From Hydrogenophaga sp. (GTDB lineage Bacteria > Pseudomonadota > Gammaproteobacteria > Burkholderiales > Burkholderiaceae_C), in assembly GCF_030651625.1 (NCBI RefSeq), contig NZ_JAUSCF010000033.1:1-64000 (forward strand): 64,000 nt of DNA. The letters run 5' to 3'. The notes beneath the pieces are model-generated. The model was not told the DNA's origin. It was given only the letters and a program-made list of their open reading frames with translations, and searched no databases. Positions within the stretch are counted from its first letter, which is position 1, and each line of letters starts with the position of its first letter. The translations under genes were made by a program, and so were the position numbers. This document shows positions 24,438-34,288 of this stretch, one piece after another.

Positions 24438-24452
24438 TTTCCAAACTGGAAA
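24438..24452. promoter_or_regulatory. Candidate IclR operator
   Basis: Perfect palindrome TTTCCA-AAC-TGGAAA 27 bases before the IclR start codon and about 150 bases before the divergent dehydroquinase-like gene. IclR-family regulators bind palindromes of this size and commonly repress themselves. Inference from symmetry and place. Confidence 0.55.
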
Positions 24453-24478
24453 CCGATTCCGCCATACAAAAAACCCAC

Positions 24479-25270
24479 ATGAGCCTTGCACTGGATCGCG
24501 GACTTTCCCTGCTGGAACACCTGGCCGCCCATCCCGGCGGTTTGGCGCTGGCCCAGATGGCGTCCGATCTGGACATTCCACTGAGCGCCTGCCACCGCCT
24601 GCTGGACGACCTGCAGCGCCGCGGCTATGTGCGGCAGCTGCGCGCGCAGGGCGACTACATGCTCACCACCAAACTGGTGTCGATGGGTCTGGGCTACCTC
24701 AGCACGGCGGGCATCGTCGACATCGCCGAACCGTTGCTGGAGCGGCTGGCTCAAAGTTCGGGGGAACTGGTTCGCCTGTCGATCGTGGACGACGACCGCC
24801 TGACCTGGATCGCGAAGGCACAAGGCATGCGCCAGGGCCTGCGTTACGACCCCGACATGGGCATGGACGCGCGTCTGTCCTGCACAGCGTCTGGTCATGC
24901 CTGGCTGCTCACGCTCAGCGACGAACGCGCGCTCGACCTCGTCACCCGCCAGGGCTTTGGTTTGCCCGCCGACTACGGGCCCAAGGCGCCCACCACCGTG
25001 AAAGCCTTGCTGGGCTATCTGCACGCCGCGCGTGTGCGGGGCTACGCCATGATCGACGAGGTGTTTGCCCCCGGCATGAGTGCCATGGCCGCTCCAGTGA
25101 TGCGCCGGGGGGAAGCGATCGGTGTGCTCAGTATCGCGGGGCCGCGCATCCGGCTCACCAGTGAGCGCATGCACGCCCTTGCGTCTTCACTGCTGGCTGC
25201 AGCGGCCGAGCTGGGCCCGATCAGCAATGGTTCCAGCCTGTTCGGGCGACCGCCACTGGGCAAGGGGTGA
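24479..25270 (+). CDS. IclR family transcriptional regulator
   Basis: A 263-residue IclR regulator. An N-terminal winged helix-turn-helix (ALDRGLSLLEHLAAHPGGLALAQMASDLDIPLSACHRLLDDLQRRGYVRQ) spans residues 3-52. A GAF-like effector domain follows, with LSCTASGHAWL, RGYAMIDEVFAPGMSAMAAPV and IGVLSIAGPRIRL. It is divergent from the dehydroquinase-like/DctP genes and upstream of an SDR, so it likely controls their use of a small organic acid. The region upstream has a TTTCCA palindrome. Confidence 0.87.
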   Translation: MSLALDRGLSLLEHLAAHPGGLALAQMASDLDIPLSACHRLLDDLQRRGYVRQLRAQGDYMLTTKLVSMGLGYLSTAGIVDIAEPLLERLAQSSGELVRLSIVDDDRLTWIAKAQGMRQGLRYDPDMGMDARLSCTASGHAWLLTLSDERALDLVTRQGFGLPADYGPKAPTTVKALLGYLHAARVRGYAMIDEVFAPGMSAMAAPVMRRGEAIGVLSIAGPRIRLTSERMHALASSLLAAAAELGPISNGSSLFGRPPLGKG

Positions 25271-25339
25271 GCCTGCGCCTTTTCAACCAGCTGTGGCACA
25301 GTGCCCCATCTTTTCCCATTGCCCAAAGGAATCCACTCC

Positions 25340-26089
25340 ATGACCTCATATGCAATCGTCACCGGCGCCGGAAGCGGCATTGGCCGTGCCTGTGCCCTGG
25401 GCCTGTTGGCCGAAGGCTGGCACGTGGCCTTGATGGGTCGGCGTGCCGACGCGCTGCAGGCCACCGCTGAAGCCGCTGGCGCAAACGCCGCCCATGCCTT
25501 GGTGCTGCCCTGCAACGTCGCCGACGACGAGGCGGTGGCGGCCGCCTTTGCGGCCGTGCGAGAGCGCTTCGGCCGACTCGACCTTTTGTTCAACAACGCC
25601 GGCGGCGGGCTGGGCGCGAAGACACCAGATCTGGTGAGCGCTGCCGAATGGCGTCAGGTCGTGGACGTGAACCTCAATGGTGCGTTCTACTGCCTGTCGC
25701 AGGCTTTCAAGCTCATGAAAGAGCAGGCGCCCATGGGCGGGCGCATCATCAACAACGGCTCCATTTCGGCTTACGCGCCCCGGCCGGGCTCCATTGCCTA
25801 CACCGCCACCAAGCACGCGGTCAGTGGCCTGACCAAGACGGCTGCGCTGGACGGTCGACCTTATGGCATTGCCGTGGGTCAGATCGACATCGGCAACGCC
25901 GCCAGCGAACTCACGGCCCGCATGGCCGATGGTGTGCCCCAGGCCGACGGCAGCGTCCGGCCGGAGCCGCGGATGGAACTGCAGGCCGTGGTCGAGACGT
26001 TCATGGGCATGGCGCGATTGCCTCTTTCGGCCAATGTGCTGTTCACCACCGTCATGGCCACCAACATGCCCTACATCGGGCGCGGCTGA
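25340..26089 (+). CDS. SDR family oxidoreductase
   Basis: A 249-residue classical short-chain dehydrogenase with TGAGSGIG near residues 8-15, NNAGGG, Ser in [11 protein letters not shown] and the catalytic YTATK. An Arg following the first beta strand (MGRRAD) suggests NADP(H). The substrate is unknown. It is co-directional with the IclR gene, 69 bases downstream, and may belong to the same catabolic set as the dehydroquinase-like protein. The ATG at 25340 follows AAAGGA and fits the family start [10 protein letters not shown]. Confidence 0.85.
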   Translation: MTSYAIVTGAGSGIGRACALGLLAEGWHVALMGRRADALQATAEAAGANAAHALVLPCNVADDEAVAAAFAAVRERFGRLDLLFNNAGGGLGAKTPDLVSAAEWRQVVDVNLNGAFYCLSQAFKLMKEQAPMGGRIINNGSISAYAPRPGSIAYTATKHAVSGLTKTAALDGRPYGIAVGQIDIGNAASELTARMADGVPQADGSVRPEPRMELQAVVETFMGMARLPLSANVLFTTVMATNMPYIGRG

Positions 26090-26292
26090 CCCTGTTGTGC
26101 GCAGTCCCCTGGCCAGGCCATCGTCGCGCAGAGTCGCCTGCGACCCCGGGGGATGCCGTCTTGCGTGACGGAGTTGGCGTCAGACGGCTTCTTGCGCGCG
26201 CCGAACCGCACTATGCTTGACGCCATGCGTGCGCAGGGGCCTGAGTTTCGCCAGCGCGACCGAATTGGACGGATTCCACCCGCGGAGAACAC

Positions 26293-27153
26293 ATGGCGAG
26301 CGATTTGGATACGGTCAGGGTGCTGAGGGCGCTCTTCAACGACATGCCGCGTGCGCCGGAAGGCCTGTCGCAGGAAGAGACGGTGGCCTGGGTGCGGCAG
26401 TCGATGATCGACTACGAAGGTGGCGACATGGCCTACATGCTCGAACACGTGACCCGCAACGCCATGCTCGACATCGCCTTGCGCCTGCGCGAAGACGGCA
26501 ACCTGCAGGACGACGCTGCCTTTGACGAAACGGTGGAAATGCTGTCCACCCCGGAGGGCCGCAAGACCTTCATGGATCGCATCATTGCCGCCCAGAAAAC
26601 CGTGGACGCCACGGCGCGCTTGCTGCGGCGCGCCAAGCGCATGCCGGGAGAGCCCGAACCGCATTTCAGTTCGCTGCCTGAAGAGATCCAGCGCTTCATT
26701 GATGGGGGGCCCAGTGGCCCGGGGCCGCTGTATGCCGAGTATTCAGCCCGGGAAGACGTGATTGAAATCGGCGTGTTCCATGCCGCACCGGCGCAAGTGC
26801 ATGAGTTTTCTTGGGGTTTCGTGACCGAGCACGAGCAGGCCTGGCACATCTATGTGGCCGATGTCTGGCGCCGGGGAACGGTGGGCTACTTCGACCGCTT
26901 CGACCGGGTCTGGCAAAGGGAAACAACCGCCCCGCGTGGTGGCCCTTTGCTGGCCTCTCCTGTGCCGCCAGGCATTGCCATGGACGATGGCATCGGCAGC
27001 TTCTGCAGCCTGGTGCTGACGTCAGAGGCAGGGCTTTCCGATCCTGACCTTCGTCACTGGGTGGGCGAGGTGTTCATCCAGCAGGTGCTGCCCTACATGG
27101 TGAGCCAGGTGCTGGACGATGATGACGATCTTCCCTTGCCCACTGGGGCCTGA
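26293..27153 (+). CDS. Conserved hypothetical protein
   Basis: A 286-residue protein of unknown function without signal peptide or membrane span. The N-terminal half is helical and acidic (ETVAWVRQSMIDYEGGDMAYMLEHVTRNAMLDIALRL). The C-terminal half reads as beta-rich (VIEIGVFHAAPAQVHEFSWGFVTEHEQAWHIYVADVWRRGTVGYFDRFDRVW), and it ends in an acidic DDDDDLPLP patch. No catalytic motif could be picked out. It stands alone, about 200 bases after the SDR, and converges on the thioesterase gene. Codon use is like its neighbours, so it seems a resident gene. Confidence 0.75.
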   Translation: MASDLDTVRVLRALFNDMPRAPEGLSQEETVAWVRQSMIDYEGGDMAYMLEHVTRNAMLDIALRLREDGNLQDDAAFDETVEMLSTPEGRKTFMDRIIAAQKTVDATARLLRRAKRMPGEPEPHFSSLPEEIQRFIDGGPSGPGPLYAEYSAREDVIEIGVFHAAPAQVHEFSWGFVTEHEQAWHIYVADVWRRGTVGYFDRFDRVWQRETTAPRGGPLLASPVPPGIAMDDGIGSFCSLVLTSEAGLSDPDLRHWVGEVFIQQVLPYMVSQVLDDDDDLPLPTGA

Positions 27154-27182
27154 AAGAACAGGACCAGGTCTCCTGCCGCTGG

Positions 27183-27662
27183 CTATCCGGTGTGAAGGGC
27201 AGCGAACCGGCGCTGCATTTCGCGCCGCATCTCGCGCCGGATCTCGGCGGCCGCATGGCGACGGTGCTCGTCGGGCGTGACGGGTGCCAGTGCCGGCACC
27301 GCAGCGGGCTTGCCATCGTCGTCCACCGCCACCATGGTGAAGAAGCAGCTGTTCACATGCCGCACCGACTGCGCGCGGATGTCTTCGGCCACTACCTTGA
27401 TGCCCACCTCCATCGACGAGTTGCCGGTGTGGTTGATGGAGGCCAGGAAGGTGACCAGTTCACCCACCTGGATAGGCTGCCTGAACATGACCTGATCCAC
27501 GCTGAGCGTGACCACGTAACGGCCGGCGTAGCGGCTGGCGCATGCGTAGGCCACCTGGTCCAGCAGCTTGAGGATGGAGCCGCCGTGGACCTTGCCGGAA
27601 AAGTTCGCCATGTCGGGCGTCATCAACACGGTCATGGTCAGTTGGTGTGCAGGCAGGTTCAT
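27183..27662 (-). CDS. Acyl-CoA thioesterase, YciA/BFIT hotdog type
   Basis: A 159-residue hotdog thioesterase. Signature segments are TPDMANFSGKVHGGSILKLLDQVAYACASRYAG (about residues 15-47), where Asn/Gly/His-Gly-Gly and Asp mark the active site, then VTLSVDQVMFRQPIQVGELV and SSMEVGIKVVAED. The C-terminal 30 residues are Arg/Glu-rich. It hydrolyses acyl-CoAs, possibly broad range. It is divergent from the acyl-CoA synthetase gene, 141 bases between starts, suggesting shared regulation of a ligase and its opposing thioesterase. Confidence 0.85.
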   Translation of the reverse strand: MNLPAHQLTMTVLMTPDMANFSGKVHGGSILKLLDQVAYACASRYAGRYVVTLSVDQVMFRQPIQVGELVTFLASINHTGNSSMEVGIKVVAEDIRAQSVRHVNSCFFTMVAVDDDGKPAAVPALAPVTPDEHRRHAAAEIRREMRREMQRRFAALHTG

Positions 27663-27803
27663 GGTGCGGGATGGCTCTGAGAGGGTGTCGGGGGAAAAAA
27701 CGAAGTATGGGGGAAATGGAACCTGGAACCCATGGTGGAGCGGGTGCGACGAACGGCGCACGCTCGCGACAGCCACTTGCGCTTGCTGGGTCGAGAATGG
27801 CGC

Positions 27804-29516
27804 ATGCCCATGCCGCACGATCCCCATTGGCCGCCCAGTCTGCCGCGCAAGCTCACTCTGCCTGAAACCAGTCTGTTCTACAACGCCGAGGTCTCGGCCC
27901 GGCGTTTTCCGGACAAACCCTTCCTGCTCTACTACGGTGAGCCGCTGAGCTTCTCCCGCTTCCACGATGAAGCCACCCGGCTGGCCGGCTACCTGCAACA
28001 CGACTGCGGCGTGAAGGCTGGCGACCGCGTGCTGCTGTACCTGCAGAACAGCCCGCAATGGGCGCTGGGCTACTACGCCATCCTGCGCGCCAACGCGGTG
28101 GTGGTACCGGTGAATCCCATGAACATGAGCGAGGAACTCGCGCATTACGTGGCCGACAGCAGCGCCACGGTGGCCGTGGTGGCGCAGGACCTGTTGCCGC
28201 AGGTGCTGCCGCACCTCCGGTCCCCTGGCGGCACGCAAGAAGCCCCCCTCGACCACCTCGTGGTCGCCACCTACAGCGACTACCTGGGCCAGCCCGACGG
28301 TCTGCGCCTGCCCGATTTTGTGACAGCACCGCGCCAGCCAGTGCAAGGCACAGGCCTGCACGCCTGGCACAAGGCGCTGGCCGCGAACCGCGTGCCCGGC
28401 CCTCACACCGCCGGGCCCGATGACCTGTGCGTGATGCCCTACACCTCGGGCACCACCGGCCACCCCAAGGGCTGCATGCACACCCACCGCAGCGTGATGT
28501 GCACGGCGGTGGGCGGCATGCACTGGTTCTCCCGCACGCAGGACGCGGTGATGTTGTCGGTGCTGCCCCTGTTCCACGTGACCGGCATGACCGGCGGCAT
28601 GAACGGCCCGTTGCTGATGGGTGCCACTGTGGTGCTGATGTCGCGCTGGGACCGCGAGACCGCAGCCGAACTCATGCAGCGCCACGGTGTGACCAGCTGG
28701 CAGGCCATCGCCACCATGGTGGTGGACTTTCTGGCCAATCCCCGCATCGGTGAAGTCGACCTGTCCGCTCTCAACGGGATTCGGGGCGGCGGAGCCGCCA
28801 TGCCCGAAGCGGTGGCTCACAAACTCAAGGAGTTGACCGGGCTGGACTACGTGGAGGGCTACGGCATGTCCGAGACCATGGCCGCCACCCACCTCAACCC
28901 GCCGCACCGGCCCAAGCCGCAGTGCCTGGGCATTCCACTGTTTGGCGTGGATGCCCGCATCCTCGATCCGGTGACGCTGCAGGAAATGCCTCAGGGTGAA
29001 ACCGGCGAGATCGTGGTGCACGCGCCGCAGGTGATGCAGGGTTACTGGCGCAACGCCAAGGCCACGGCCGATGCATTCATCGAGCTGGACGGCAAACGCT
29101 TTCTGCGCACCGGCGACCTGGCCCGTGTCGACGAAGACGGCTATTTCTTCATGACCGACCGCCTCAAGCGCATGATCAACGCCAGCGGCTTCAAGGTCTG
29201 GCCGGCCGAGGTGGAGGCGCTGATGTACCAGCACCCGGCGATCCACGAAGTCTGCGTGATAGGCACGCAAGACGACAAGCGCGGTGAAACCGTGAAAGCG
29301 GTGGTGGTGCTCAAGCCTGGACACCGAGGCCAGGTGAGCGAGCAGGATATCGTCGACTGGGCGCGAGGCCACATGGCTGCCTACAAGAGCCCTCGCGTGG
29401 TGAGTTTCGTCGACAGCCTGCCCAAGTCGGGTACCGGCAAGATCATGTGGCGTGAACTGCAGGAACGCCAGGCCAAGGCCGACGCCCGCAGCGCCAAGCC
29501 CCGGCCCAAACCCTGA
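27804..29516 (+). CDS. Acyl-CoA synthetase (AMP-forming), long-chain fatty acid type
   Basis: A 570-residue class I adenylate-forming enzyme. Key motifs are the P-loop MPYTSGTTGHPKG near residue 212, YGMSETMA near residue 353, LRTGDLARVDEDGYFFMTDRLKRMINASGFKVWPAEVE near residues 434-472, and PKSGTGKIMWREL with the catalytic Lys at the C terminus. It activates a carboxylic acid with ATP and CoA. Two nearby Met codons (27804, 27810) give MPMPHD.. ; a reading further upstream is less likely because it lies in the promoter region. It is divergent from a thioesterase gene. Chain-length preference cannot be read off. Confidence 0.88.
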   Translation: MPMPHDPHWPPSLPRKLTLPETSLFYNAEVSARRFPDKPFLLYYGEPLSFSRFHDEATRLAGYLQHDCGVKAGDRVLLYLQNSPQWALGYYAILRANAVVVPVNPMNMSEELAHYVADSSATVAVVAQDLLPQVLPHLRSPGGTQEAPLDHLVVATYSDYLGQPDGLRLPDFVTAPRQPVQGTGLHAWHKALAANRVPGPHTAGPDDLCVMPYTSGTTGHPKGCMHTHRSVMCTAVGGMHWFSRTQDAVMLSVLPLFHVTGMTGGMNGPLLMGATVVLMSRWDRETAAELMQRHGVTSWQAIATMVVDFLANPRIGEVDLSALNGIRGGGAAMPEAVAHKLKELTGLDYVEGYGMSETMAATHLNPPHRPKPQCLGIPLFGVDARILDPVTLQEMPQGETGEIVVHAPQVMQGYWRNAKATADAFIELDGKRFLRTGDLARVDEDGYFFMTDRLKRMINASGFKVWPAEVEALMYQHPAIHEVCVIGTQDDKRGETVKAVVVLKPGHRGQVSEQDIVDWARGHMAAYKSPRVVSFVDSLPKSGTGKIMWRELQERQAKADARSAKPRPKP

Positions 29517-29598
29517 ACCACATCAGGCGCCTTCTGATCGCCCGGTGCGGTGGATGCGATGGCGGGCACCAGTCATCGAGCCAGCGCTGCACAAGCTG

Positions 29599-30177
29599 TC
29601 AGTCCTGCTTGATCTCCCAGTTCGGTACCTCCTTGGGCGCCGGCATCACGTTGTGGCCCTCCAGCCGCAGGGCTGTGAGCCTGGCGGTGAGTTCGAGTGT
29701 TCTCAGGTCATCGGGATTGGGGTTGTCGTGTGGACCGAACGAGAAGCTGCACAAAGTGCCGTAGATTTCGCCGTTTTTCAGAATGATGGGGGTGCTGATG
29801 TGGGTGCCAATGGGGAAGGGCAGTTGGTCCAGCAAAGCGCCCACGGCTGGATGGGTCCTGGCGTCGGCAATGAAGCGCGGCAGGCGGCCGTCGACCACGC
29901 GCTGGCACCAGCTGGCCTCCAATGCGTCTGACTGGCCTACGCAGACGGTGGGACGAGCGTCGGTGGCGGACACCTGGCGGAACACGCGCCTGCCATCGAC
30001 AAACTCCGAGACGAACACCACGTCCATCTTCAAACGGTCGCGCAAGGTCTTGAGCACTTCGGTGAGTGTGCGATCCAGTGATTCGTCAGCGTGGTCGGAC
30101 GTGGCCACCATCAGATCGGAAATGGTCACGTGGAGGTCGGTGGGTTCGTATCCCAGGTCGTAAAGATTCGAGCTCAT
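29599..30177 (-). CDS. GAF domain protein
   Basis: A 192-residue cytosolic protein with a single GAF domain over most of its length (VVFVSEFVDGRRVFRQV, WCQRVVDGRLPRFIADA, ISTPIILKNGEIYGTLCSFSF). GAF domains bind small ligands or chromophores or mediate dimerisation. No output domain is fused. It is divergent from the periplasmic-binding/sensor kinase unit. GAF-only proteins of this kind are frequent near diguanylate or kinase genes, and a signalling role is likely but unproven. Confidence 0.8.
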   Translation of the reverse strand: MSSNLYDLGYEPTDLHVTISDLMVATSDHADESLDRTLTEVLKTLRDRLKMDVVFVSEFVDGRRVFRQVSATDARPTVCVGQSDALEASWCQRVVDGRLPRFIADARTHPAVGALLDQLPFPIGTHISTPIILKNGEIYGTLCSFSFGPHDNPNPDDLRTLELTARLTALRLEGHNVMPAPKEVPNWEIKQD

Positions 30178-30638
30178 GGAGTGTGATTTTCGCCAGAAAG
30201 AGCAAATTTGAGAGGTTCTGGGCCTTCCGGAACGCCGGCAAATCGTTGAGGATGCAAAGAGGGCAGGCGACGGGGCCGTACCACTTCACACATGCTTACC
30301 CGGATTTTGCAATGGAAATATCACCCGAATCGAGTCAGGTGGCATCGCTGCGTTCGGAGCAGATCGGGATGATGTGGTGACAAAATGCAACCGAATACAG
30401 AGGGCTGGACATGTTGCAATCGGCAGCGTTCCCCAAGCGGGAGCAGGTACCCTGGGTGGTGAGAGCATGGCAGGGCTTGTCCCCTGCCGTAAGGGTCGTG
30501 GGTGAATGGATGCGCGTGACGCTGAAAAAGCCGTTCGTGACGCACGCTCCCCTGCTTCGGGAGGGTTGCCGCCTGGCGAAGGTTTGCGCCAGAGTTTTCC
30601 GTGGTTGGCGCTTTGCCCGCCGGCCCGCAGGCGGGTGT

Positions 30639-31643
30639 GTGCCGCCACGGGGACGGGTTCGGCGCAGCCTTGCACATGCCGGGTCGGGGATGGTGCTGGG
30701 CCTGGGTCTGCTGATGGCCGCCTGTGAATCGCCACTGCCCCCACCGCTGGTGGTGGGCATGAACAGCTGGGTCGGGTACGACCCGCTGGTCCTGGCGCGC
30801 GATCGCAACCTGATTGACACCACGCAGATCAAGGTGGTTGAGCTCACTTCGAGTACCGAGGCCATGCGCGGCTTTCGCAACGGACTGATCGACGCGGCCG
30901 CCCTGACCCTGGACGAAGCGCTGCGCCTGGCCCATGAAGGGCAGGACTTGCGCGTGGTGGCGATGCTGGACGCATCGGCAGGCGCCGATGCGGTCGTGGC
31001 CCGCCCGGGCATTGAATCGCTGGAAGCGCTCAGAGGCGAAACCATTGCGGTGGAGCGCTCCGCTGTGGGTGCACTCATGTTGACGCGGCTGCTTCAGGAG
31101 GCGGGGCTGCGGCCGGCTGATGTGAACGTGCTCAACCTCGAAGCCAGCCTGCACCTTGAAGTACTGAACAATGGCAAGGCGGGCGCCGCCATCTCCTACC
31201 AGCCACTGGTTGGCGCGCTGAAAAATGCAGGCTTTCACGTTGTTTTCGACAGCACCGGTCTGAGCGAAGAGTTGTTCGACGTGCTGGTGGTGCGCGCCAG
31301 TACCTTGAAAGAACGGCCTGGGCAGGTGGATGCCCTGATCGCGGGCTGGCGCGACGGCTTGGACGCACTGACCGGGGACAGGCCTTCCGTGGCCGCCGAC
31401 ATGGCCAGAGGCAGCGACATGACACCCGATCAATACCTGGAAACCCTGGGAGGGCTGGTTTTCTACGATCCTGCTGCGTCGCTGCAACTGCTGGCAGGCC
31501 AGCCCCCGCCCTTGGTGCATGGCGCGCAACGCCTGGTGCAGACGCTGATCGCGGCGGGTTTGCTTGACCAGGAGCCAGACTGGGGTCGGCTGATCGATCC
31601 GGAACCCGCAAGGCGTGTCATGAGCGCGGGGAATCCGTCTTGA
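30639..31643 (+). CDS. Periplasmic-binding lipoprotein, NMT1/NrtA-like
   Basis: An ABC-type substrate-binding protein of about 334 residues with a lipobox LLMAAC after RVRRSLAHAGSGMVLGLG. The mature part begins LVVGMNSWVGYDPLVLARDRNLID, typical of the nitrate/taurine/thiamine-precursor binding family (NMT1-like). The start is uncertain. GTG at 30639 gives a complete lipoprotein signal; ATG at 30690 gives a very short one; ATG at 30411 would add a long basic leader. No permease or ATPase gene is near. The stop overlaps the next start (TTGA), so it is coupled to the sensor kinase and is probably its ligand-sensing partner (inference). Confidence 0.8.
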   Translation: MPPRGRVRRSLAHAGSGMVLGLGLLMAACESPLPPPLVVGMNSWVGYDPLVLARDRNLIDTTQIKVVELTSSTEAMRGFRNGLIDAAALTLDEALRLAHEGQDLRVVAMLDASAGADAVVARPGIESLEALRGETIAVERSAVGALMLTRLLQEAGLRPADVNVLNLEASLHLEVLNNGKAGAAISYQPLVGALKNAGFHVVFDSTGLSEELFDVLVVRASTLKERPGQVDALIAGWRDGLDALTGDRPSVAADMARGSDMTPDQYLETLGGLVFYDPAASLQLLAGQPPPLVHGAQRLVQTLIAAGLLDQEPDWGRLIDPEPARRVMSAGNPS

Positions 31644-34288
31644 GCTGGTCCAACTGGTCTTTGCCGCTGACCGCGCGTTGGTTGGTGCCCCTATTTTTGC
31701 TGCTGGCGTCGCTGCTGGCGTTGTCGGTGCGTTACGTGCATGAGATGGAGCAGGCCGAGACCCTGGTCATTGATCAGGAGGTCTTGCGTTTGCGGGAGCG
31801 CCTCAACACCGAGCAGACCCGACTGGACCGGGCGGCAGGCATGGGTCAAGACCTTCTCTTTCGCCGCGTGGTCGGTGGGCTGGGTCTGCACAGCGGGATC
31901 GAACATGCGCTGCTGATCGACCAGCGCGGCAGGGTGAAGGCATCGCTTGCCCGACGCGACCTGGGCCAGCCGATCGACAAGGTGCTGGAGCGAATGTCCG
32001 ACGTCGACCTGGCGCTGAATCACGTGCTGACCCGGCCGACCGGCACGATGATCGAGGTGGAGCGATTCGGCGATGAGCCGATCCTGACGGGTCTGGTGCC
32101 CATCCAGACGGGTGACCGGCTGGTGGTGGTGGCGAACGCTGCGCTGCCGTTGTCCGTTCGACGTGCAGCGGTGGAATCGGAGCTGATGCGCGAGGCTTTG
32201 GTGATGCTGGCGGCCGCCGCTGTGCTGGCTGCACTGCTGCACCTGGCCTGGTTCCGGAGAGCCGAGCGTTTGGCCAGGGCGTTGGGCGAAATGGGATCGG
32301 GCCAATTGTCGGTGCGCACCGGCGTGGCGGGTCGTGATGAACTGGCGCTCATTGGCGCCCAGGCAGACCGGATGGCTGAACGGCTGCGCACCGATCAGGA
32401 GCGGTTGCGAAAGATGAATCAGGTGGTCGATCGCTCGCCGCTGGTGGTGATCGAATGGCGCAACGCGCCCGGCTGGCCGGTGTCGTACGTGAGCGATTCG
32501 CTGCGGCACTGGGGCTACGCGCCAGAGGACCTGATGGGTGGAAAGGTTCATTACAACGACCTGTTTCATCCGGACGAAGTGGAGCGGGTCAACGCAGAAA
32601 TCGCCCACTACTTTGCCCAGGGACCCGACGAGTACCAACAGGAATACCGGTTGCGCTGTGCCGACGGGCGCTGGGTCTGGGTGGACGACCGCACCGCCCT
32701 TGAGCGCAACACCGCCGGTGAGGTGGTTCGCATCAGCGGCGTCTTGCTGGACATCACGGCGCAAAAGGAAGCGCAGCGGGCCCAGTTCGAGCAGGCGCAG
32801 ATGCTGCGGCTGTTTTATGAACTGCCCTTCATTGGCATGGCGATCTCGTCGACGGCGGACAAGCGGTGGCTGCAGGTGAACGACCGCCTGTGCGAAATAC
32901 TTGGCTATCCCCGTGCAGAGTTGCTGGAGTTGCCCTGGACCGACATCACACACCCGGACGACCTGAAGTCGAATCTGAACCTGTTCGATGACCTGAACGC
33001 CGGCCTGATCGACAGCTATGGCATGCAGAAGCGCTTCGTGCGCAAGAACGGTGAGGTGGTCGACACAGAAATCAACGTCAGGCCGCTGCGAAATCCGGAC
33101 GGCAGCATCCTTCATCTCTTTACCACCGTCCAGGACATCACCGAGCGGCTCCGAGCCAACGCCCAGCTGAGCGAGCACAGGGACCGGCTGGAACAGGCCG
33201 AGTCGCTGGCCAGGCTGGGTAGCTGGACCTTTGATCCAGATACCCGGCAGGGGTGGTGGTCGCCCCAGCTGTTTCACAATCTCGGCCTGGATCCTGCCAA
33301 CGGGCCTCCTTCACTGGACGATTATCTGGAGCGACTGCACCCGGACGACCGAGCGGGTGTCGCCCGTTTCATGCAGGCCATGGCACGGGGTGAGTCGGTG
33401 GCCAATTCGGATTTCCGGACCAACCCTGCCCATGGCGACGTGCGCTGGCTGCAGGGCACCGTGCGCAGGCAGGAGCGGGATGTGGCCCAGTTGCCCTTCT
33501 ACACGGGCACCCTGCTCGACATCACACCGATCAAGCAGGCCGAAGAGATGCTGCGGCGTGCCAATGAGGTGCTGGAACAGCGCGTCCAGGAGCGCACGGC
33601 GCAGCTCAGTGAAGCCAACCACGAGCTCGAAGCGTTCTCCTACACCGTGTCGCACGACCTGCGGGCACCACTGCGCGGCATCGACGGCTACAGCCAGTTG
33701 CTGCTGGAAGAATACGGCCCGCAACTGGACGAAGAGGGGCGGCATTTCGTGGAGCGGGTGCGCGCCGGTGTTTCGCAGATGAGCGAGCTGATTGCCGACC
33801 TGCTTGATTACTCCCACCTGGACCGCCGGACCATGGGATCCGATTCGGTGGAGGTGCAGGCCCTGATCGCGCGCTTGATGGAGCTGTACGCGCCAGATAT
33901 CGAGGGCAGTGGCGTCGAAATCGTGCAGCAGGTGGAGCCACTCACCCTTCGGCTGGACAGGGAAGGTTTGAAGCTTGCGATGCGCAATCTGATCGGCAAT
34001 GCGCTGAAGTTCAGTCGCAGCGCAAGCTCGCCATGCGTTGAGATTGGCGCAAGGCGGCAAGGGCAAAGCTGCCTGATCTGGGTCAAAGACAATGGCGTGG
34101 GTTTCGATATGCAATACCATGACCGCATATTCGGCATCTTCCAGCGGCTGCATCGCGCCGAAGATTACCCTGGGACAGGCGTCGGTCTGGCTCTGGTGTC
34201 CAAGGCGGCGCAGCGAATGGGTGGCCGTGTGTGGGCCCAGAGCGAACCGGGCCAGGGAGCCACTTTCTATCTGGAGTTTCCTGCATGA
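31640..34288 (+). CDS. Membrane sensor histidine kinase with HAMP and three PAS domains
   Basis: An 882-residue histidine kinase starting at TTG, which overlaps the binding-protein stop as TTGA. It has a membrane segment near residues 10-30, an extracytoplasmic domain, and a second membrane segment near 185-205. HAMP follows, then three PAS/PAC units (about 260-380, 390-510, 525-640), each ending in a DIT motif. A HisKA domain carries the phospho-acceptor His672 in YTVSHDLRAPLRG, and HATPase_c shows NLIGNALKFS, DNGVGFD and GTGVGLAL. The last stop overlaps the receiver gene (ATGA). It probably phosphorylates that receiver. The HisKA type resembles cyanobacterial phytochrome-type kinases, which also pair with Rcp1-like single receivers. 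Confidence 0.9.
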   Translation: MSWSNWSLPLTARWLVPLFLLLASLLALSVRYVHEMEQAETLVIDQEVLRLRERLNTEQTRLDRAAGMGQDLLFRRVVGGLGLHSGIEHALLIDQRGRVKASLARRDLGQPIDKVLERMSDVDLALNHVLTRPTGTMIEVERFGDEPILTGLVPIQTGDRLVVVANAALPLSVRRAAVESELMREALVMLAAAAVLAALLHLAWFRRAERLARALGEMGSGQLSVRTGVAGRDELALIGAQADRMAERLRTDQERLRKMNQVVDRSPLVVIEWRNAPGWPVSYVSDSLRHWGYAPEDLMGGKVHYNDLFHPDEVERVNAEIAHYFAQGPDEYQQEYRLRCADGRWVWVDDRTALERNTAGEVVRISGVLLDITAQKEAQRAQFEQAQMLRLFYELPFIGMAISSTADKRWLQVNDRLCEILGYPRAELLELPWTDITHPDDLKSNLNLFDDLNAGLIDSYGMQKRFVRKNGEVVDTEINVRPLRNPDGSILHLFTTVQDITERLRANAQLSEHRDRLEQAESLARLGSWTFDPDTRQGWWSPQLFHNLGLDPANGPPSLDDYLERLHPDDRAGVARFMQAMARGESVANSDFRTNPAHGDVRWLQGTVRRQERDVAQLPFYTGTLLDITPIKQAEEMLRRANEVLEQRVQERTAQLSEANHELEAFSYTVSHDLRAPLRGIDGYSQLLLEEYGPQLDEEGRHFVERVRAGVSQMSELIADLLDYSHLDRRTMGSDSVEVQALIARLMELYAPDIEGSGVEIVQQVEPLTLRLDREGLKLAMRNLIGNALKFSRSASSPCVEIGARRQGQSCLIWVKDNGVGFDMQYHDRIFGIFQRLHRAEDYPGTGVGLALVSKAAQRMGGRVWAQSEPGQGATFYLEFPA

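Noticed and set aside
27183..29372. A 729-codon minus-strand open frame overlapping the acyl-CoA synthetase
   Set aside because: Its last 159 residues are the real thioesterase. The rest is His/Arg/Ala-rich antisense reading of the synthetase, whose plus-strand product has clear motifs.
30411..30638. Long N-terminal extension of the binding lipoprotein
   Set aside because: The extension is Arg/Val-rich with no similarity expected for the family and would bury the lipoprotein signal. It is kept as an alternative start only.
31691..33277. A 528-codon minus-strand frame opposite the sensor kinase
   Set aside because: Same antisense composition. The PAS and kinase motifs are on the plus strand.
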